Shown here in pieces: positions 4,875 to 5,583 of a stretch of 5,583 nt of DNA (position 1 is its first letter; the number at the start of each line of letters is the position of its first letter). The position numbers and the translations under genes were made by a program. Origin of the DNA: Candidatus Brocadiia bacterium. Lineage in GTDB: Bacteria; Planctomycetota; MHYJ01; JACQXL01. Below the pieces are notes generated by a model. That model was not told the origin of the DNA, ran no database searches, and was given only the letters and a program-made list of their open reading frames with translations. Where the stretch lies: NCBI GenBank assembly GCA_020062035.1, contig JAGUXD010000105.1, forward strand, positions 1 through 5,583, in the 5' to 3' direction.

Positions 4875-5583
4875 GCCAGTGGAGTGGCTTTTCTGCCACG
4901 AGGGGTCTTTTCTATGAAACATCTCTGTATCAAATATGGTTCATAGACATCTTCAATAGTATCTTCTTCCTCACTAACTGAAATAGAAATGGTCTTTAGC
5001 CCGACCGGACCTCCGCCTTGAGCAATAATTGTCTGCAGTATTTTTCGGTCCGTGCTTACCAATCCATACTCATCTATTCCAAGCATAGATAGTCCTTCTG
5101 ACGCAATCTCTCTGGTAATTACATTATTAGATTTAACCTGAGCCACATCGCGGACCCTTTTCAGGATTTGATTGGCAATCCGAGGAGTTCCGCGACTTCG
5201 TTGGGCAATCATTTCTAAGGCATTATCACGTCCTTCTACACTTAATAACCTGCATGACCTTTTGATAATTTTGAGGATATCCTCGTCAGGGTATAACTCC
5301 AATTTCTCAAATATGCCGAATCTTGAGCGAAAGGCATCGCTTAATAAGCCCTCGCGGGTCGTTGCACCAACTAAAGTAAAAGGCGAAAGATTAAGTTGGA
5401 ATGTCCTTGCATGAACCCCCTGGTCAACCATAATATTTAACCTGAAATCCTCCATCGCAGAATAAAGATATTCTTCCACAAGGGTCGGAATCCGATGGAT
5501 TTCATCTATAAATAACACGCTTCCGGGCTCAATATTGGTAAGGATACCGGCCAGGTCAGCCGGCTTTTCCAGAGATGGTCCTT
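4823..5583 (-). CDS. ruvB: Holliday junction branch migration ATPase RuvB, partial (C-terminal 252 residues)
   Basis: RuvB is the hexameric AAA+ motor that, with RuvA, drives branch migration of Holliday junctions in recombination and repair. The frame enters from the right edge, so about 90 N-terminal residues including Walker A are outside; the GTG at 5518 is internal, not a start. Visible fragment residues: [16 protein letters not shown] (1-16), Walker B LFIDEIHR (23-30), the beta-hairpin region (46-68), sensor 1 [10 protein letters not shown] (71-80), the SRFG segment (86-89) containing the probable arginine finger, sensor 2 RGTPRIAN (130-137), and the C-terminal winged helix with [11 protein letters not shown] (189-199) and [20 protein letters not shown] (210-229). 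No key residue in the visible part is missing. The variant [13 protein letters not shown] is of a type I associate with planctomycetes and relatives. The tail ([12 protein letters not shown]) is encoded opposite the end of folC, overlapping by 52 bases. ruvA/ruvC may lie further right, unseen. Confidence 0.95.
   Translation of the reverse strand, partial: GPSLEKPADLAGILTNIEPGSVLFIDEIHRIPTLVEEYLYSAMEDFRLNIMVDQGVHARTFQLNLSPFTLVGATTREGLLSDAFRSRFGIFEKLELYPDEDILKIIKRSCRLLSVEGRDNALEMIAQRSRGTPRIANQILKRVRDVAQVKSNNVITREIASEGLSMLGIDEYGLVSTDRKILQTIIAQGGGPVGLKTISISVSEEEDTIEDVYEPYLIQRCFIEKTPRGRKATPLAYKHLSCESNGPELFKK
4873..4892. terminator. Weak hairpin at the folC/ruvB junction, possible terminator
   Basis: AAGCCA (4873-4878) and TGGCTT (4885-4890) can pair around a six-base loop, with two further T residues on the plus strand. 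It begins within the folC stop codon and lies inside the ruvB coding region. The six-pair stem and short T tract are weak for an intrinsic terminator, and an overlapping alternative stem (GTGGC 4884-4888 with GCCAC 4895-4899) would compete. It is the only hairpin I see near the end of folC. Confidence 0.3.

Noticed and set aside
5172..5414. Plus-strand open frame inside ruvB
   Set aside because: The opposite strand encodes highly conserved RuvB sensor regions; this is a shadow frame.

Overview
The window is AT-rich bacterial chromosome with ordinary gene structure: strong Shine-Dalgarno (SD) sites on the minus strand, sigma70-like promoters and short gene spacing. The mix is a lipoprotein with an OmpA-type domain, a pair of small membrane-anchored proteins (one with an excisionase/MerR-like helix-turn-helix), an exported FG-GAP/VCBS propeller protein, FolC and RuvB. 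From memory of similar proteins I suspect an uncultured member of the PVC group (Planctomycetota or Omnitrophota), but the sequence alone does not prove this. I see no insertion sequence, CRISPR array, rRNA or tRNA.

Left part, minus strand, read right to left from about 1700. A promoter (perfect TTGACA, 17-base spacer, TATAAA) and a near-perfect SD site drive a 137-aa membrane-anchored protein of unknown function (1682 to 1269). Thirteen bases further on is a 273-aa protein (1255 to 434) with an N-terminal helix-turn-helix, a long acidic linker and one membrane helix. Then, after 71 AT-rich bases, comes the start of a lipoprotein with a coiled coil and the beginning of an OmpA-like domain (362 to beyond the left edge). 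The set looks like a cell-envelope operon.

Centre: the divergent intergenic region 1683-1870 contains a 78-bp unit in two adjacent copies (1711-1788 and 1789-1866, 74 of 78 identical). Each copy carries promoter-like elements pointing both ways, so the duplication has doubled the divergent promoter. To its right, on the plus strand, is a secreted FG-GAP/VCBS beta-propeller gene broken by a -1 frameshift near 2537-2598. Rejoined, it would encode about 546 aa with eight blade motifs at roughly 65-residue intervals.

Right part: the propeller gene's stop overlaps the start of folC (ATGA at 3507-3510), which implies translational coupling. folC (455 aa) is intact. Its 3' end overlaps by 52 bases the 3' end of a convergent ruvB (252 C-terminal residues in the window, N-terminus beyond the right edge).

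The most unusual points are the duplicated divergent promoter, the frameshifted propeller gene upstream of and coupled to folC, a predicted leaderless start for that gene, the membrane-tethered helix-turn-helix pair, and the folC/ruvB tail-to-tail overlap. No clearly new defence or mobile system is visible.
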